A stretch of 64,000 bases of DNA, taken from Hyposmocoma kahamanoa. Taxonomy: Eukaryota > Arthropoda > Insecta > Lepidoptera > Cosmopterigidae. The first letter of the stretch is position 1, and each line of letters opens with the position of its first letter. Location of the stretch: assembly GCF_003589595.1 (NCBI RefSeq), contig NW_020653750.1, positions 4,901,591-4,965,590 on the forward strand, written 5' to 3'. Below are positions 13,131 through 26,075 of this stretch, one piece after another. The notes under the pieces are model-generated. The model searched no databases, was not told where the DNA came from, and worked only from the letters and a program-made list of their open reading frames with translations. The translations under genes and the position numbers were made by a program.

Positions 13131-13442
13131 TTAATTTAAATAATGTCAACCTCCAATAAAGATAAAAGGTGACTTCCCACGATCTGTGATTTTAATCATC
13201 CCACGACACCGCACGAGCTCACATCCGCGCATCAAAGGAAGAGGCTCGTCTGCGGTAATGCAGACGTCTCTGTAGCGATGCATGGATCAATGTATAGCGA
13301 AAAATGGGCAGAGCCGGTGCATACGTCGATGAGTTGTAGTTCTGTAATAGGTTAATATGAAATGGCATGTGAGGAAACCTGCAAAATACACACCTTGTGA
13401 CTATGCAGAGCGATCTATGTTTATTGCAACATTTTAACCTAC

Positions 13443-13646
13443 CATGTGGGGTGCATGAAAGGAGCCTTCCCGCAAGATCCACCACTCCTTTTCTGTACGT
13501 CTGGCACATCCTGCGCATACTGGGCAACAATCAGTGAGCGACTTTCGCCGTCATTGGCAATTTTTTTCACTACGATGGCAAACATCATAGAGTATGCCAT
13601 CGATGCGACAAGAAGAAAACCTACCAATACACAAACAAGAGTACCT
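13443..13646 (-). CDS. Candidate internal exon of an unidentified membrane protein
   Basis: A 68-codon open stretch between a good acceptor (cattttag) and a good donor (gtaggtta), phase 2 at both ends. It reads GTLVCVLVGFLLVASMAYSM, then FAIVVKKIANDGESRSLIVA, so one hydrophobic helix is followed by a charged tail that includes two cysteines near the end. I do not recognise the family. No neighbouring exon of the same gene could be placed, so it may belong to a gene with long introns, or be chance. Confidence 0.38.
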
Positions 13647-14353
13647 CTAAAAATGTAAATTAACATTTTCTAACATTGCACTATTTTTATAAAACTGTTT
13701 TGAAAACAGATTTACCAACCTATACCTTTTTTGCGCTGTTTAAAAATAGTTTCGTTAACCATTCCATAACCTCTACCGTCGAAATAAACATCTTTAAGTA
13801 TAAATTGAATTTTATGAACTAATTGCACATTATCTCGCCAAACGTGAAAACAATATCATCGAGAAACGTGGCAAGTACGTAGGAAGGACACAAAAATCCT
13901 ATTAGAAGACAGGAAACAGGACTCCGAAGTTTAATTAGCTTACAGAGCTCGTTCGTCACCTAAAACAAGGATAAATCATTATGTGAAATGTATAAAGAAT
14001 TTTGTTTTGCGAAACGAAACATATTAAACTACACTGATTATTCAGTCACGTAAGGCCATTTAACAGTTATCTTAGAAAGTGATAGTGATAAAGCAAAGTG
14101 GATAGATTTACAAATGAGGGCAAAGTTGAGGATTGATGAAACTCGTAGTTTTAAGCCTTGGGTCATTGATATTAACAGAAAGCAGAAAGGGCGTATATTG
14201 AGCTTTGCTTTAGAATACATACAAAGTTATAAAGGGCTTGTGGTTTATCCCAGGATTTATGGCTGCTCAGGTCAGTCTAGTTAGCATATTGATAACGTAC
14301 AAACTTCACCTTAATCTGTTTTATGCAACATTTACTTACCAATTTAAGCATAT

Positions 14354-14481
14354 GTAGGGCTAGCATGACGGGGCGCGACTAACGCGAGAGCGACATAAAA
14401 CGCGAGAACTCTATACGAGAATAGCAGTATACGAGAATGTGGCTCTTGCGCAAGTCGCACCTTATCGTGCTAGCCCTACTG
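14354..14481. mobile_element. Short MITE with GTAGGGCTAGCA ends
   Basis: About 128 bp. Inverted ends gtagggctagca and tgctagccctac; internal repeats of acgagaa and cgcgag. Confidence 0.7.
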
Positions 14482-15359
14482 ATCGAACCTATTCGAAGAA
14501 TAGGGGGTTAATTCTATGAAAGTTCGAGCTAACTGATCATATAGCGTTACGCTTTATTTCGCGACATTGCTATAAAATGGAATGAATACATATGTACATC
14601 ATCGTGAAGTTAGTCTACATAGTTATTTATTTGCCTATATAAATAATACGCAGGTCGATAATTGCTTCTAGTTACAAAATGTTCATCGTTAAATAAAGGT
14701 GTTATAAAACAACAATTTATTACCTAAAGGAGAAAGCGATGAAGGGGAGGCAGGAGATAAACTTTACTAATGACGCCAAACACAGTTTAAGAGCGAAGTT
14801 CAAGAAACACAGTTGTTGATGTCCTTCGAAAGGTTTCCGTGTTGATGAAGGTAGATACAGTTGAAACTTGCATACCATAACAACTTTTTTTTACTCTGTA
14901 ATTCAGGAGATAAGTTCCGCAATTGACAACAACTTTGTGTTTAATACAGAGTTACATACTGTTGAAAGATCCGACATCTCATACAAAAAGATGGCGGCCC
15001 ACATAACTTGGAAAAAAAAATTTATTTCATCTCGGAACAAACGAGGCGTGTCATTTATTATATATGACGGTAGGTTTTCTACGTTTATTTTAAAAATATA
15101 TTATTCAAAATATTAAAATTGCCCCTGTAGTTTTAAATAAAAGCAAATTAAACTTGTGAAAGTCAGAAAAGTTTTCTTGATGTAAATAGAAGAAAGTTTC
15201 TTGTTTGAAAGTATTTTTAACGCGAGACAACATTAATAAGAACTCTTAACTAACTCTTAACGTCTGATAACTGCAAATTATTTATAGAAGAAGTAAAATG
15301 GCCGACTTTTGGTAAAATAAATTCATTATGGTGTTTATATTTTTTTCCTAAAATTTTTC

Positions 15360-15445
15360 TTTGGGTTCAATCTTTGTATTAATAATTATAACAAACTAGT
15401 GGAGATATTTAACAAAAAATATATGGATATCAGTGGTAAAACATG
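15360..15445 (+). mobile_element. SINE family 1 tail fragment
   Basis: Only the body: atctttgtattaataatta to gatatcagtgg. Confidence 0.65.
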
Positions 15446-16700
15446 GTGAAATTCAATTTAATAAAAAGTAGTTAATTAATCTACGTTTCTCGACAAAATC
15501 ACTAAGAGTTATATTATTTGAGGATACAATTATTTTACTTTAACATGCATTCTGCATCATTAACATACAGGTATCTGAAAGAGCGTTTCAGCTTTCATTC
15601 GACTCTGGGTAAATCCCATTGCTCTCTCGTGAGGTCCCAGTTATTCTAGTTTCTATTCTCACTTTTTCACTGTTCATGCGGTCAGACTTTGAACCGCACT
15701 TCCTATTACTGTTCGCGTAAGTAAATCGTAAGGTACTTACAAAATGAGAGCCAAGGAGCATTATTCATCCACTATTCAATCCATTTCTTAGTTATTCTGT
15801 TAATATACGAAATATTTATTTATCTAAGTATTTATATGGTATACAATTTACTGTTATTGTAGATTTTGGTTTTGTATTACATAGTTTTTGTGTTATTGTG
15901 CACGTAAGACGTTATTGTTTCCTGTACTTTGGTCTGCAGGAAGATTTTTCTCTTCTTCTCATTTATTGTGTGTCTTACAATAAATGATTAAATAGGTAAA
16001 TAAATACGTTTCTTTTAGCTATTTACACTTTTTATTTCAGAAGGAAAACACGTTTCGTCCCCACAACAACCACATAGTCAGTGGCTAGGGAGAACCACAC
16101 TATCATGCTTATTAGTCACAAAATTTTTGGTTAAATTCTACAGAATATCTCTGTAGGAGTATGAAGTTTAGCTACAACATATTAAGCTAAAGTTAATAAT
16201 ATTGCATAAAGCAAAATTAGCACGTGTAAACCGGGACGCGAGCTAGACAAATTTCATGTACTTACTTATGTTGCAGATGTTATGCAATATTATGAATTCA
16301 TCAAAATACAAAATTTCCAAGAGTGGCAAAACTTGGCTTTCAGTTTAGAATATAAAATGTACGAAGGTTTAATAGATGGTTGCTTTAGTAAAGATTTAGT
16401 AATAAAGTAAGTCGTCTCTTGTCAAAATATTTCAAAGTGAGCTTAAAGTTACTCAACACAAACTAGAATAACACGTCCTTTCGAATCGAATAAGTCTTTT
16501 AGATTCCGATTTAGGCATCTCTCGTTTATTCTCTCTTGTATATTCAATAGGGAAATCGTTGATCGCGAAGAAATTTTTTTTAATCATTAGTATTCGTTAA
16601 ATGGTCAATAGCGGGAATTTGTATTTTCGACGCTGTCGATCTAGCCCATATAGCGTCAGGTGCAATCGATACACTCGCGCCCTCTGTAGGCACGCGATCA

Positions 16701-16738
16701 AAATGGAATACTTACAGATAACTGTAAGTATTCCATTT
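16701..16738. repeat. Perfect short-spacer palindrome (17-bp arms)
   Basis: AAATGGAATACTTACAG, a 4-nt spacer, CTGTAAGTATTCCATTT. Confidence 0.9.
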
Positions 16739-17234
16739 ACCTCAGTGATCGAAAATTCAGGTGCAAATATAAATGACGTTGGAATGCAATAGCTCGTTTA
16801 CTTCGAAAGAGCCGCGAGAGATGCAGGCTCTTTGGAGGCATCGTGAGCAGCGCTCGGCGCCCCATCTGCGCCCATGTGCGCCACAGACATCCTGCACTAA
16901 AGGTAAAGACGGCAGTGTGTACCATATACAATAAAAAACTTTCTAAACAGCCAACATTTGTTTTTCCTGGCCATTACGCACATTGACCTGGCATCGCAAT
17001 TCAATGACAACATATCCATGATTCAGACCGCACACGAATCAACTTTGTTTGTTTTCACTCTCTAATGAGAGCTCGGCCAAATTAGCGGCGGACAAACAGG
17101 AAAGTTAAGTATTGAGTTCTGGTATGTTGTAATTAGGAATAGGGTACATTTCATGAAACAGAATTTTGTATACAAACTTATTTATTAAATTTGCTGTCAG
17201 TCTATTCGTTTCTATCACATAGTAGTAATTAAGA

Positions 17235-17450
17235 TGACACCGTTGTGATGGGACGACAAGTTTTGCGCCGTGGTGGTAAGCGACACGCCTGTCCATAACA
17301 GTTGCAGTGCCATACTCTGTCATTGCTTTTATGGCCAGCTCTGTGGAGAAAAGTAGATAGGTCACAAATAAAACCACTACACCCGTCATGTCACCTAGAG
17401 ACATAAGTTGAAAAGTCTCATGTGCTTGTAAATTCTTCGGCACCGTCGGG
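17235..17450 (-). mobile_element. SINE family A copy with internal change
   Basis: gcgccgtggtggtaagcgac and cataagttgaaaagtctcat mark it; the centre is diverged. Confidence 0.75.
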
Positions 17451-18202
17451 TGCGTTTATTTGACACAAATATATTTGCACGCTCTCGCCGCGTGGCGACC
17501 GGTGCACGTTAAAGCACGTTAAAGCGAGATCGCGCTGTTAAAGCAAAATACGCTATATTAATTTAGTAATTACTTTTTAGTACAGCAAACAAAGAACTGA
17601 CTAGAGAGCGCCGGAAGAACTGGAAGAAAATGAAATTCACCCCGCCCACCTCGCCGCGGTGGAGTTTGGCATGGTTTTCGTCCACGCGGCGTGACTGCGT
17701 GAACTACGCGCGGCGACCGCGAGGTGGTGATACGATTCCGAGGAATTTAAATGCCTTAAAATAGAATTTAGATCCATTATTAACGTACGTATTTTAAAGT
17801 GAAAAGCCTCGTTCAGTCTCAGCCGCGGCGAAGCGAACGGGGTGCATTTCATTTCTCGGAGATCTTTAAGCGGCGTATGAAATTCTCCAAACCTTTCTGT
17901 CCAAAACAAGGAGGACTAAAATCTTCTACGTCGCTTTTTCCTCTTCCTTGCATTTTTGTAAAGTGATATGCAATTACAAGTTTTCAGTTAAACTTCGCAT
18001 AATGGATACATGTGGAGCAGTTAACCCTAGCAATAACGGCGTCAAGTTGTTGTTTGTTTGCTTATTAAATTTCAAATATATAAATGCTAAATAAACAGCA
18101 TATTTTGCTATAAGAGCTCGATCTGTAGACACGTTCAGGCGGTATATGAAATTCGTGTCATTTAAACGAAGAAATTCGTGTCATATAAACGCGCCCTAAT
18201 CC

Positions 18203-18265
18203 GTACATTACTGCTTGGCGGCATAAAGGTAAGATGGTGGTGGTAGTACTTCCCTGGACGAACTG
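18203..18265 (-). mobile_element. SINE family A end fragment
   Basis: tactgcttggcggcataaag to ttccctggacgaac. Confidence 0.7.
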
Positions 18266-19008
18266 ATCTGGGTAAGACTCGAATTAAATCTTTTGTTTTG
18301 ACTGTAAAAAACTGAAAATTTAAATAAACCTTTTACGTTTGTGCCCCTGTTGTCGATCTGAGTATTTACCTATAAATATTTACGTTTTGTTTCAGATTCA
18401 AAAGTCTATTTTCGTTTTATTTGTATAACGAAATTCGTTCAAAAGTGGTTTGTTTACGCGACTGTGAATGTTTCAAATTAGATTAATGCAGAGTACCTAG
18501 TGATTCTCACCTTATTTTTTACTGTCAACCCGTGTTAGAAGGAAATTGAATAACTCGACTCGACACTCAGCGGTAGTGCGGAAGGAAAATAATTAAAATG
18601 TAATAAAAAGTAAATTACGTGAAATGTAAGTGACGTTCTTGCAGCTGAGGGGAGATTTATGATATTTATTTGCATTTTTATAATCTCTGAAGTCATATTA
18701 TTGAGCAAGTATATAAGGACATTTATATGAACTACATATACGCAGTTACAGCGCAATAGTTATAAATTAAATTCAAGATAGAAGCAGAAAAAACTGTTTT
18801 GCTAGATCAAATGGTTTATGTACTTACAATTCAATAACGGTCTTATAGAAATATACGATACTCCTAAGGATATTAACATCGGATCTGTATCAAATTTTCT
18901 CCGCGTGTTCTTATTTTATTCATATTAAATTTAAGCGATGCTAGGGGTACCAACCTCCTAAAATCTAGACTCGCGTTCAAATACCTCGCCCTTGCTTTAG
19001 TAGCTGTA

Positions 19009-19282
19009 GAGGTCCTTGTGAAAGAGTTCGTCCAGGGTAGTACTGCCACCTTACCTATTTCTGCCACTAAGCAGTAATGTCAGCATTACTGTGTTCCGGT
19101 TTTAAAGGGTAACGGTGCTGGTGGAATTACAGGCACAAGGGACTTGTCAACTTATGTCTCAGAGTGGCGGGCGCAGTGGCACTGCCCCTCAGATCTTCGC
19201 GATTTAAAGCACTGAGTGGCACTGCAACTATTATGGACAGGCATGTAGCTTACCATAAGGCGCACGACTTGTTTGTCCTGAC
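19009..19282 (+). mobile_element. SINE family A copy
   Basis: Nearly complete; the 3' end is replaced by a TA/CA-rich run after ttgtttgtcctgac. Confidence 0.87.
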
Positions 19283-19574
19283 AATATATATACATATACA
19301 TATATATACTCGTTGTCATTGACAATATTGTAATATAACTTTAACTTAAAAAATGGCTTTGCAAGTATTTGTGGAACGAAAATTATGTGTTTGATACGTT
19401 AATTACATACATAGTTTTAATAAAACAAAATAATTTTTAATTGATCTCAAAATAACGTTCCGGTTAAATTATTTAATTTAACTATTATTACAAGTAAAAT
19501 GTACTTGACAACCACACCAATTATCATGAATTATCATCAAATCTCAAACTCGGAAAATCCATATTACACTATAA

Positions 19575-19738
19575 GTACTAGAGCAACGGAACTCACTCAG
19601 GGGAACTATCCAGAATACCCAGACCAGAACCAATAAGAAAAGTTCATTTCCCAATTTGGTCTTACCGGGAGTTGAACCCGCGACTTCCTCATCCAGCGTC
19701 CACAGTGCAAACCGTTGGGCCATCGACGTCGCTCAATA
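19575..19738 (-). mobile_element. SINE family 3 (tRNA-headed)
   Basis: The reverse complement begins ggcccaacggtttgcactgt and has the B box gggttcaactccc, then a body with ctgggtattctgg. Confidence 0.78.
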
Positions 19739-19767
19739 ATATTGTATATTTGGCATGGGCATAATCT

Positions 19768-20035
19768 ACGTAGGCATACTTGGAAGTCTTTAAATAGACT
19801 GCGGACCCAAGACGGCCGAAGCAAGGAGAGCATGCACAGGTGGAGTTATAGCTCTGAGAGCGCATGTATTTGTGGTGTCTCTCTCCAGACTATGGCACAT
19901 CTTTTGTCTTGTCTTGCCCTTACACCTGCACAGGACCTGTACAACGCCACTGACAATGCTATGTCAGGAGCTGAGTACTGGTCCTCACAAATATAAACGT
20001 CAGAGTCACACTAAGAAGAATAATATTGTATAATA
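19768..20035 (+). mobile_element. LINE 3'-end fragment with C-terminal zinc motif
   Basis: WKSLNRLRTQDGRSKESMHR, then SACICGVSLQTMAHLLSCLA: the R-L-R-T-G-x-x-R and C-x-C...Q-T-M-x-H-L-L-x-C pattern ends many insect LINE polymerases. It stops at 19994 and is followed by an AT-rich tail. Confidence 0.72.
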
Positions 20036-20059
20036 TTATAATCGTCAAAAATATACATA

Positions 20060-20182
20060 GATTGATTAAATTTTTATTGAATTGATATTCAATTATTTTT
20101 TGTGAAATTACTCCACTAGTTTGTTATAATTATTAATACAAAGATCGAACACACAGAAAAAACACTCAGAAAAAATTCCTTC
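20060..20182 (-). mobile_element. SINE family 1 tail
   Basis: Reverse orientation; no tRNA head. Ends at the actgag-rich stretch before the B box. Confidence 0.75.
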
Positions 20183-21102
20183 GCATAAGTACTTTCGTTC
20201 AATTTTATTTTTGTATAGAAGTACAATGCCGCCTCCTCGGTTGCAAATTTTTGTCGGGTGGGAGCTGTTGGTATAGGGTTAAAAGTACGACAAGATTTAC
20301 ACTTAACCTGTTTATGGATAGTAACAGTGTTTACCGTTATAAATATAAAGTTAAATATTAGAATATGATAGTCATTAGTACCCCGTTTCTTGCTTTCCCC
20401 GTTCCTACCTGACCTCAAAAAACTTTCTGTGTAGTTGCTGCCTACTGTTTTTTCACAGAAAAGTAATGACAACGTACTTACAAAATTCAAAAATTTACAA
20501 AAAACTTTTTATATTAAATTAATATAATCGCTACGGCACAAAGAAAAGTAGTAATATTTTTGTTGAGTAATGCAGGGTTAAGGTTTTAATTCAACTCTAT
20601 ACCACTTTCGATAAGAACGTTCCAAGGTGTCAAAACTTATGTGCTCTTGACTGTACAAGTATTAACAAGCGAAGCCACGGCTCAACTAATTTTCTGCTCG
20701 ACGAACGTTGAATGCTATTCAACTTTTATCTATTCTTATCGAAATGGAATAATAAAAACTGCATTTCTTTGTTCTGACTACTTCTTTGTCTTTAAATTGT
20801 TTAAGAAAAACGGTCTTCGTTGGTTTAAGATAATTTCGAAGTGATTTTTTCAGGTTTTATTTGTTTAAAATTCTTTCTTTGAACGGAGTTTTTTTAAATA
20901 TTGCAAAAGAATTTTATGTAAAAATTATTTCCTATTAAGCAGTCTGCCATTTTAATAAACGTGCTTTTATCGAGCTATGTTTTTAAATCTCTACGAAAAA
21001 AAGCGGGTTCTTGTAAACTTAATTTTGGCATTATGGCTCTCGGATGCATGTACCAAATTTACCAAAATTTTGTGTTTGAACGCGGCGTTACTCGAGTCAA
21101 TT

Positions 21103-21376
21103 TTTTTTATAATGTCAAGTGACGGGACGAGCAAGTCGTGCGCCTGATGGTAAACTACACACCTGCCCATAACAGTTGCAGTGCCACTCAGAGTTTTAAA
21201 TCGCAAAGATCTGAGGGGCCCTGCCACTGCGCCCGTCACCCTGAGACATAAGTTGACAAGTCTCATGTGACTGTAATTCACCAGCATCCTTAACCTTCTA
21301 CACTGGAATACAGTAATGCTGACTTTACTGCTTGGCGGGAGAAATTGGTAAGGTGGCAGTACTGCCCTGGACGAAC
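21103..21376 (-). mobile_element. SINE family A, full copy
   Basis: T run, then gtcaagtgacgggacgagca to gcagtactgccctggacgaa. Confidence 0.9.
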
Positions 21377-21634
21377 AATTCTTATTTATTTGATTCCGTC
21401 TAGGTAATCGGTGCCACTGTTTTTAGGATTTTCTGTAGATATTTTCGTTTTAGTAATTATATTCGTGAAGACATATCAGTCACGACTGCAGTTAGAAACT
21501 TCGAGTTTGCACGTAAGCAAATAATTTTGACGACATATTTTAACACCGCAATAACAAGGGTCTGATCTTGACTAACATAGAAAGGAAATCTAAGGTTCTA
21601 TATAACATATGGTTTAACCTTCTAATAACCATAA

Positions 21635-21852
21635 AAATTACAATAATAATATTAATACACTCATAACGCCGCACTAGAGAAACCCTGTATGGCAGGTGCT
21701 AAGGACACATACATAGACAAGCACTAATTACACCTAAACTCACGAGAGAAACAAAATAATGTAAGCCGTACAAATGTTCTCCCGACTCGGAAATCGAACC
21801 TGGACCTTTGTGTGGCAGACCGGCATGGTAACCGTTCGGCCACATAGGCAGT
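21635..21852 (-). mobile_element. SINE family 2 copy
   Basis: Reverse complement shows the same head (B box cgatttcc, eroded) and the body with the cggcgttatgagtg-like end, then (TTAT)n. Confidence 0.8.
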
Positions 21853-22637
21853 TGAGCGAGTAAAGGGCTAAACGCCCAATGGTGATTAAAATATACTAAA
21901 TATAATTATATGATTCAGGCCTAAGGAAGTATGCCATCAGTTTTGTATGAAAAATGTATTGTTCTAGCATTGACTTACAATAAAGTCAATGTGTTCTAGA
22001 TATATTTGTCATTTATCATGATCGTGGTCAACAACAACAACAACAAGGTCCTAATCAAATATTGTATACCCGTTGTCATGGTGATACTTTAATAGCAATA
22101 CGTAAAAATAAAAACATCAAAACTGTGATTCTTAATCTGAGTTTTAATTTCTTTTTCAATAATTAGAATGACTGTATTTCGTTAATGTCTACCATTACAG
22201 GGAAATTAAGGACATTATATAATACACACAAGAGTGTAAAAGTTTGCCAACCTTGTAGAGTGACAAATCATAATCTTTTTACATTTATATGTAGATATTA
22301 AGGTAAAGATTTGACAAATTATTTAATATAAGTCAATTTGAAAATCATGAAATAGAATTTAAAATATAAATATTTGAATAACTCCGACAAACATGACATA
22401 GACATAGTATTTTATGCAACCGTTGCATAATGAGGGTTCTTAAAGTCGAGTACCGTGTTTAACCACGAAGCTTTGGGCCGAGTGGCCTAAGTAATAGGTA
22501 CAAGATTTTAAGACCTAATTATGTAATGATTGCATACAATACTTTTTCTACGAGTAAATTAAAATAATGAAACACAACGAATATTTGCAGATTATTTAAT
22601 TCACAACAAACTTCAACGAAAGTTAGATCAGAATTAT

Positions 22638-22906
22638 CTCAGTACTAAAAAAACCGACCTCAACAGTTCGTGGAATTACATCTATTTGCCAAGTGTTATT
22701 GAATTCGGTGACCGGAACGTGCGCGAAACTGGATTCATCCCCCAATTTGCCACCCTTACAGGTGGAATATTTTCTTCAAATTTAAATGGAACCACTATTG
22801 AGGTACCCTCTTTCCAACAAGAAAGAATCATCAAAATCGGTTCACAAAAAAAAAACATACAGCGAATTGAGAACCTCCTCCATTTTTTGAAGTCGGTTCA
22901 AAAATC
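22638..22906 (+). mobile_element. TIR element with AACCGAC ends, copy 1
   Basis: Starts agtactaaaaaaaccgacct and ends ttttttgaagtcggttc, forming imperfect inverted ends. The inside has gaacctcctcc before the right end. Confidence 0.75.
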
Positions 22907-24292
22907 TAAGAAATAGAATAAAGTGTATATTTGATGTTTTCTATTGTTTTTAAATAGTTATCTTTTACCAAATGGTTACGCCTTTGTACATAGTAAATAA
23001 CATTTTGAGATTTTATTTAATAAAATAACTTAATAAATATAGTGACGTTATTCTGTTCAGGAACATAGTGAACCGTTTAAGGAGACTTTTAATTAGCAAA
23101 AATACGACACTCTTACCTACCTGGGGCCTACTATGAGCTTATAAGCCAGCCAGTCAAGTTTCTTGCAATTCACTTGACATGGTAAAAATGAATGGCTTAA
23201 ATTCGTATCATGACCTACACAAAGTTGAACGGTATTGGCATGGCAGGATGATGAGTTTTACTTTTTAAACATTAATTATTGTCTCTGCCTGGCTAGCTGA
23301 CATATAAAACAAGAGTAAGATGGAACTACTTACTAAATCATATGAAAGAAATAGACAGATGTACTATCCTGGGAGCGTTCAAGCACTATTAACCGATTGT
23401 GTTGAAAATGAGAATAATTACATTTTTTATTAATTTTGTTATTGATTATACTTACTACGTTGTTTTGTAATATCGGCAACTTTTCAATCATACTTTACAA
23501 TTTGTCGTCCGATAAAATTACATGTCATGCCTAGTCATTATCATTGAAATTAATAAGGTGAGTTTGTAATTTGGTAACATAATTGGAACGTATCTTGTAT
23601 TCGTACATTTTCATCGATTGCATTAAAGTAAAATATGGCACTATTTAAAAGTTATTTTACGATTTTCGGTCTATAAAATTATTAAAATTATTAAAATTTC
23701 ATTAATACGTTGCAATAACATTCATGGTAATAGTTTATCAACAATACTGTAAAGTCCCAATCTTTACTCGAACTAAAATTTTCAAAAAACGCTCAATAGT
23801 TAATAGTATTCATTTATCCTATAAAGATTTATTAAAAATTTGTTAAAAATGTAGCAAATTCTAAAAAAAGTTAGTCACGGAGTAACTTTTTTGAATTGCT
23901 TATTTTTACAGATGAGGCCGCCACTTGAATGGCAAGCACGTCATGATACGATTTTGCAATGAAAGAAAAGGTGAACGGATTTCGAATGGGGAACGTAAAC
24001 TGCATGGACAGTGAATTGTTTTTGTGAGGTCATAGTACGAATTTGACAGGCAATCCAACTTACAGGCTTAAATAGGATTGCTCTAAGAGCTCATAGTAGG
24101 TCCCCTGTAATGAAATGGTTCAGTTCAGTAGCTAGTGCCACAGACAACAAAAATAATTTGGGCTCAGAACAAAAAGAGTGATATGGGGCATGAAATTATA
24201 ATTGTCAGATCAAGAGTGAAAAAAATATTTGTCTAATATGAAAACTATAAATATTATAATAATGTTTTAATTTTATTTCAAGTCCAATCTTA

Positions 24293-24400
24293 TTATTAAT
24301 TTTTATTGAATTGATATTCAATTATTTTTTGTGAAATTACTCCACGAGTTTGTTATAATTATTAATACAAAGATCGAACACCAATCTTTGATCCAATCTT
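24293..24400 (-). mobile_element. SINE family 1 tail
   Basis: Reverse orientation; nearly identical to 20060-20182 over the shared part. Confidence 0.75.
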
Positions 24401-24794
24401 ATTGTTTTAAAATTTTATTTACGAATATGATGTTTGAAACAATTTGTTTAAAGTAACATCTAATTAAGCATAATGATTATGGCATAATTGCAATAAATGT
24501 AGTCTTCATTTTTCAAATTTATGAACATTATTGTAGCGAATCGCAGCAGTCGCTACAAATCTTTTTTACGTATTTCATTTATATAGTCTTTTTAGCATTT
24601 TAGTTTTATATCGAAATTCTAAATTTAAATATTCTTGTTATTGGCGCCTTTTCTTGTTATTGTCACTATTGTTTCTGTTTTTCATTGATATTTGTAACGC
24701 ACAGTTTGTTAAATAGACTGGAAGTACATTTTCTTTGGTCTTGCTCATTGATACAGTCCGCTACAATTATAGTTAATCATGTAATAATAATAAT

Positions 24795-25000
24795 GTGCCA
24801 GAGACCAACACCAATTACCTAGTGTCAAACCAGAGAATTCCCTGTACTAAGAGTACCCAAGCACTACCTAGAACACCCAGACCAGGACTAATTTACAAAT
24901 TTTTCCCATTTCCCCAAGTTGGTCCTACCAGGAATCGAACTTGAGACCTCCACATCCAGATCCTACAGCGCACAGTGCAAACTATTGGGCCGGTCTTCTT
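24795..25000 (-). mobile_element. SINE family 3 copy
   Basis: Same head and B-box layout (ttcgattcctgg), and the body with gtgttctaggtagtgcttgg. About 75% like the copy at 19575. Confidence 0.75.
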
Positions 25001-25476
25001 ATTATTTTAAACCTATAATTATTTACAGCACCGTGCTACACAAAACTGTAAAACAACATTGAGGTACAATTTTTTAGTTTTCATCCTAAATAAAATAAAC
25101 AATTACAAAACTGGATTTACAAAACGCGTATTCCAATTTTACTGAAAGCAGTAATGAGATAGGAAGGTTGCTAAATATAGAATGTATAAAGATAAAACGA
25201 ATATTTTGGAAATAAACGTAGATTTTGGAAGATGCAGGTATAACTCGAGAGCTGTTGTGATTATTTCGCATAAGTAACTCCATGTCCTCGTTGCAGGCTC
25301 AGATAAACACGTGCCTTTCATTTCAGAGATGCTCAAACTGAGTTAATATTGTCTATATTATTTGCATTTGACTAAAATATCTGCAACGTGACAATTCTGG
25401 TATACATTTAATTTTATTGAATACAATTATAGGCAAAATGAGTTTAAGTGGCGTGCAAGCAATAATTTTAACGTTC

Positions 25477-25576
25477 NNNNNNNNNNNNNNNNNNNNNNNN
25501 NNNNNNNNNNNNNNNNNNNNNNNNNNNNNNNNNNNNNNNNNNNNNNNNNNNNNNNNNNNNNNNNNNNNNNNNNNNN
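25477..25576. other. Assembly gap (100 N)
   Basis: Exactly 100 N, the conventional filler for a gap of unknown size. The true distance and content are not known. Confidence 0.99.
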
Positions 25577-25615
<39 letters not shown>

Positions 25616-25745
25616 AATATATATATCACATGTTTATTAAAATCAATTATCATGATAATTATAACAAATATGTAATCTTCATTTGTGGTGTTACTAGTGT
25701 TACTACTGTTACTAGTGTTACTACTGTTATAGGTGTTACCCACAC
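25577..25745. repeat. (AT)n and TTACTAGTG/TTACTACTG minisatellite
   Basis: An AT dinucleotide run from the gap edge to about 25612, then after 70 bp at least four 9- to 15-bp units of gttactagtgttactact. Low complexity probably caused the gap. Confidence 0.8.
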
Positions 25746-25904
25746 TTGTAATGTCATCAAAATTTTCCGTGTCTTCGTTTCCTTCATTTAAATCCTACCA
25801 AATAATTTTATATAAGTGGCTTGCTAATAATTCCATGTAAATGTTGCTATATAAGGGATATATGCGATGTGGAAAAAAATATTGATATCGCTCTTAGATA
25901 AATA

Positions 25905-26075
25905 AGTAGTGTTTTTATCAGTAATCATCAAAGCAGCGATGCAACAGCAATCGATAGATTTAAAAGAAAAGGTAAAATGTTAGAATCCCCGCATTTTCCC
26001 CATATAGCGTTAATCCCACAGAGTTAAAATTCCCCGCAATTTGGGGAATTCGCCACAAATTGACAACACTATGAG
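25905..26075 (-). repeat. Unnamed dispersed repeat, copy 2
   Basis: Shares gaatcc...ccccatatagcg and aattcgccacaaattg with copy 1. No coding frame or terminal repeat seen. Confidence 0.72.

Larger units (their letters stand above)
13647..19008. other. Intergenic DNA, mostly unexplained
   Basis: Contains the MITE at 14354, the palindrome at 16701 and SINE pieces. 16620-16900 and 17640-17900 are GC-richer than their surroundings, with open minus frames I cannot assign; they could be promoter-like or eroded elements. Confidence 0.5.
20183..25476. other. Intergenic DNA, repeats only
   Basis: An open minus frame of 124 codons at 20116-20490 partly overlaps a SINE tail and shows no domain. 22910-24290 holds nothing I can name. 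Confidence 0.5.

Noticed and set aside
16601..16931. GC-richer stretch with short frames on both strands
   Set aside because: No splice-bounded exon or domain; left as unexplained intergenic DNA.
17105..17443. 112-codon minus frame
   Set aside because: Mostly SINE family A sequence read through.
20116..20490. 124-codon open minus frame
   Set aside because: Overlaps a SINE tail and has no recognisable domain or flanking splice sites.
25417..25791. Open frame spanning the N gap
   Set aside because: Consists of gap filler and low-complexity AT and ACT repeats.
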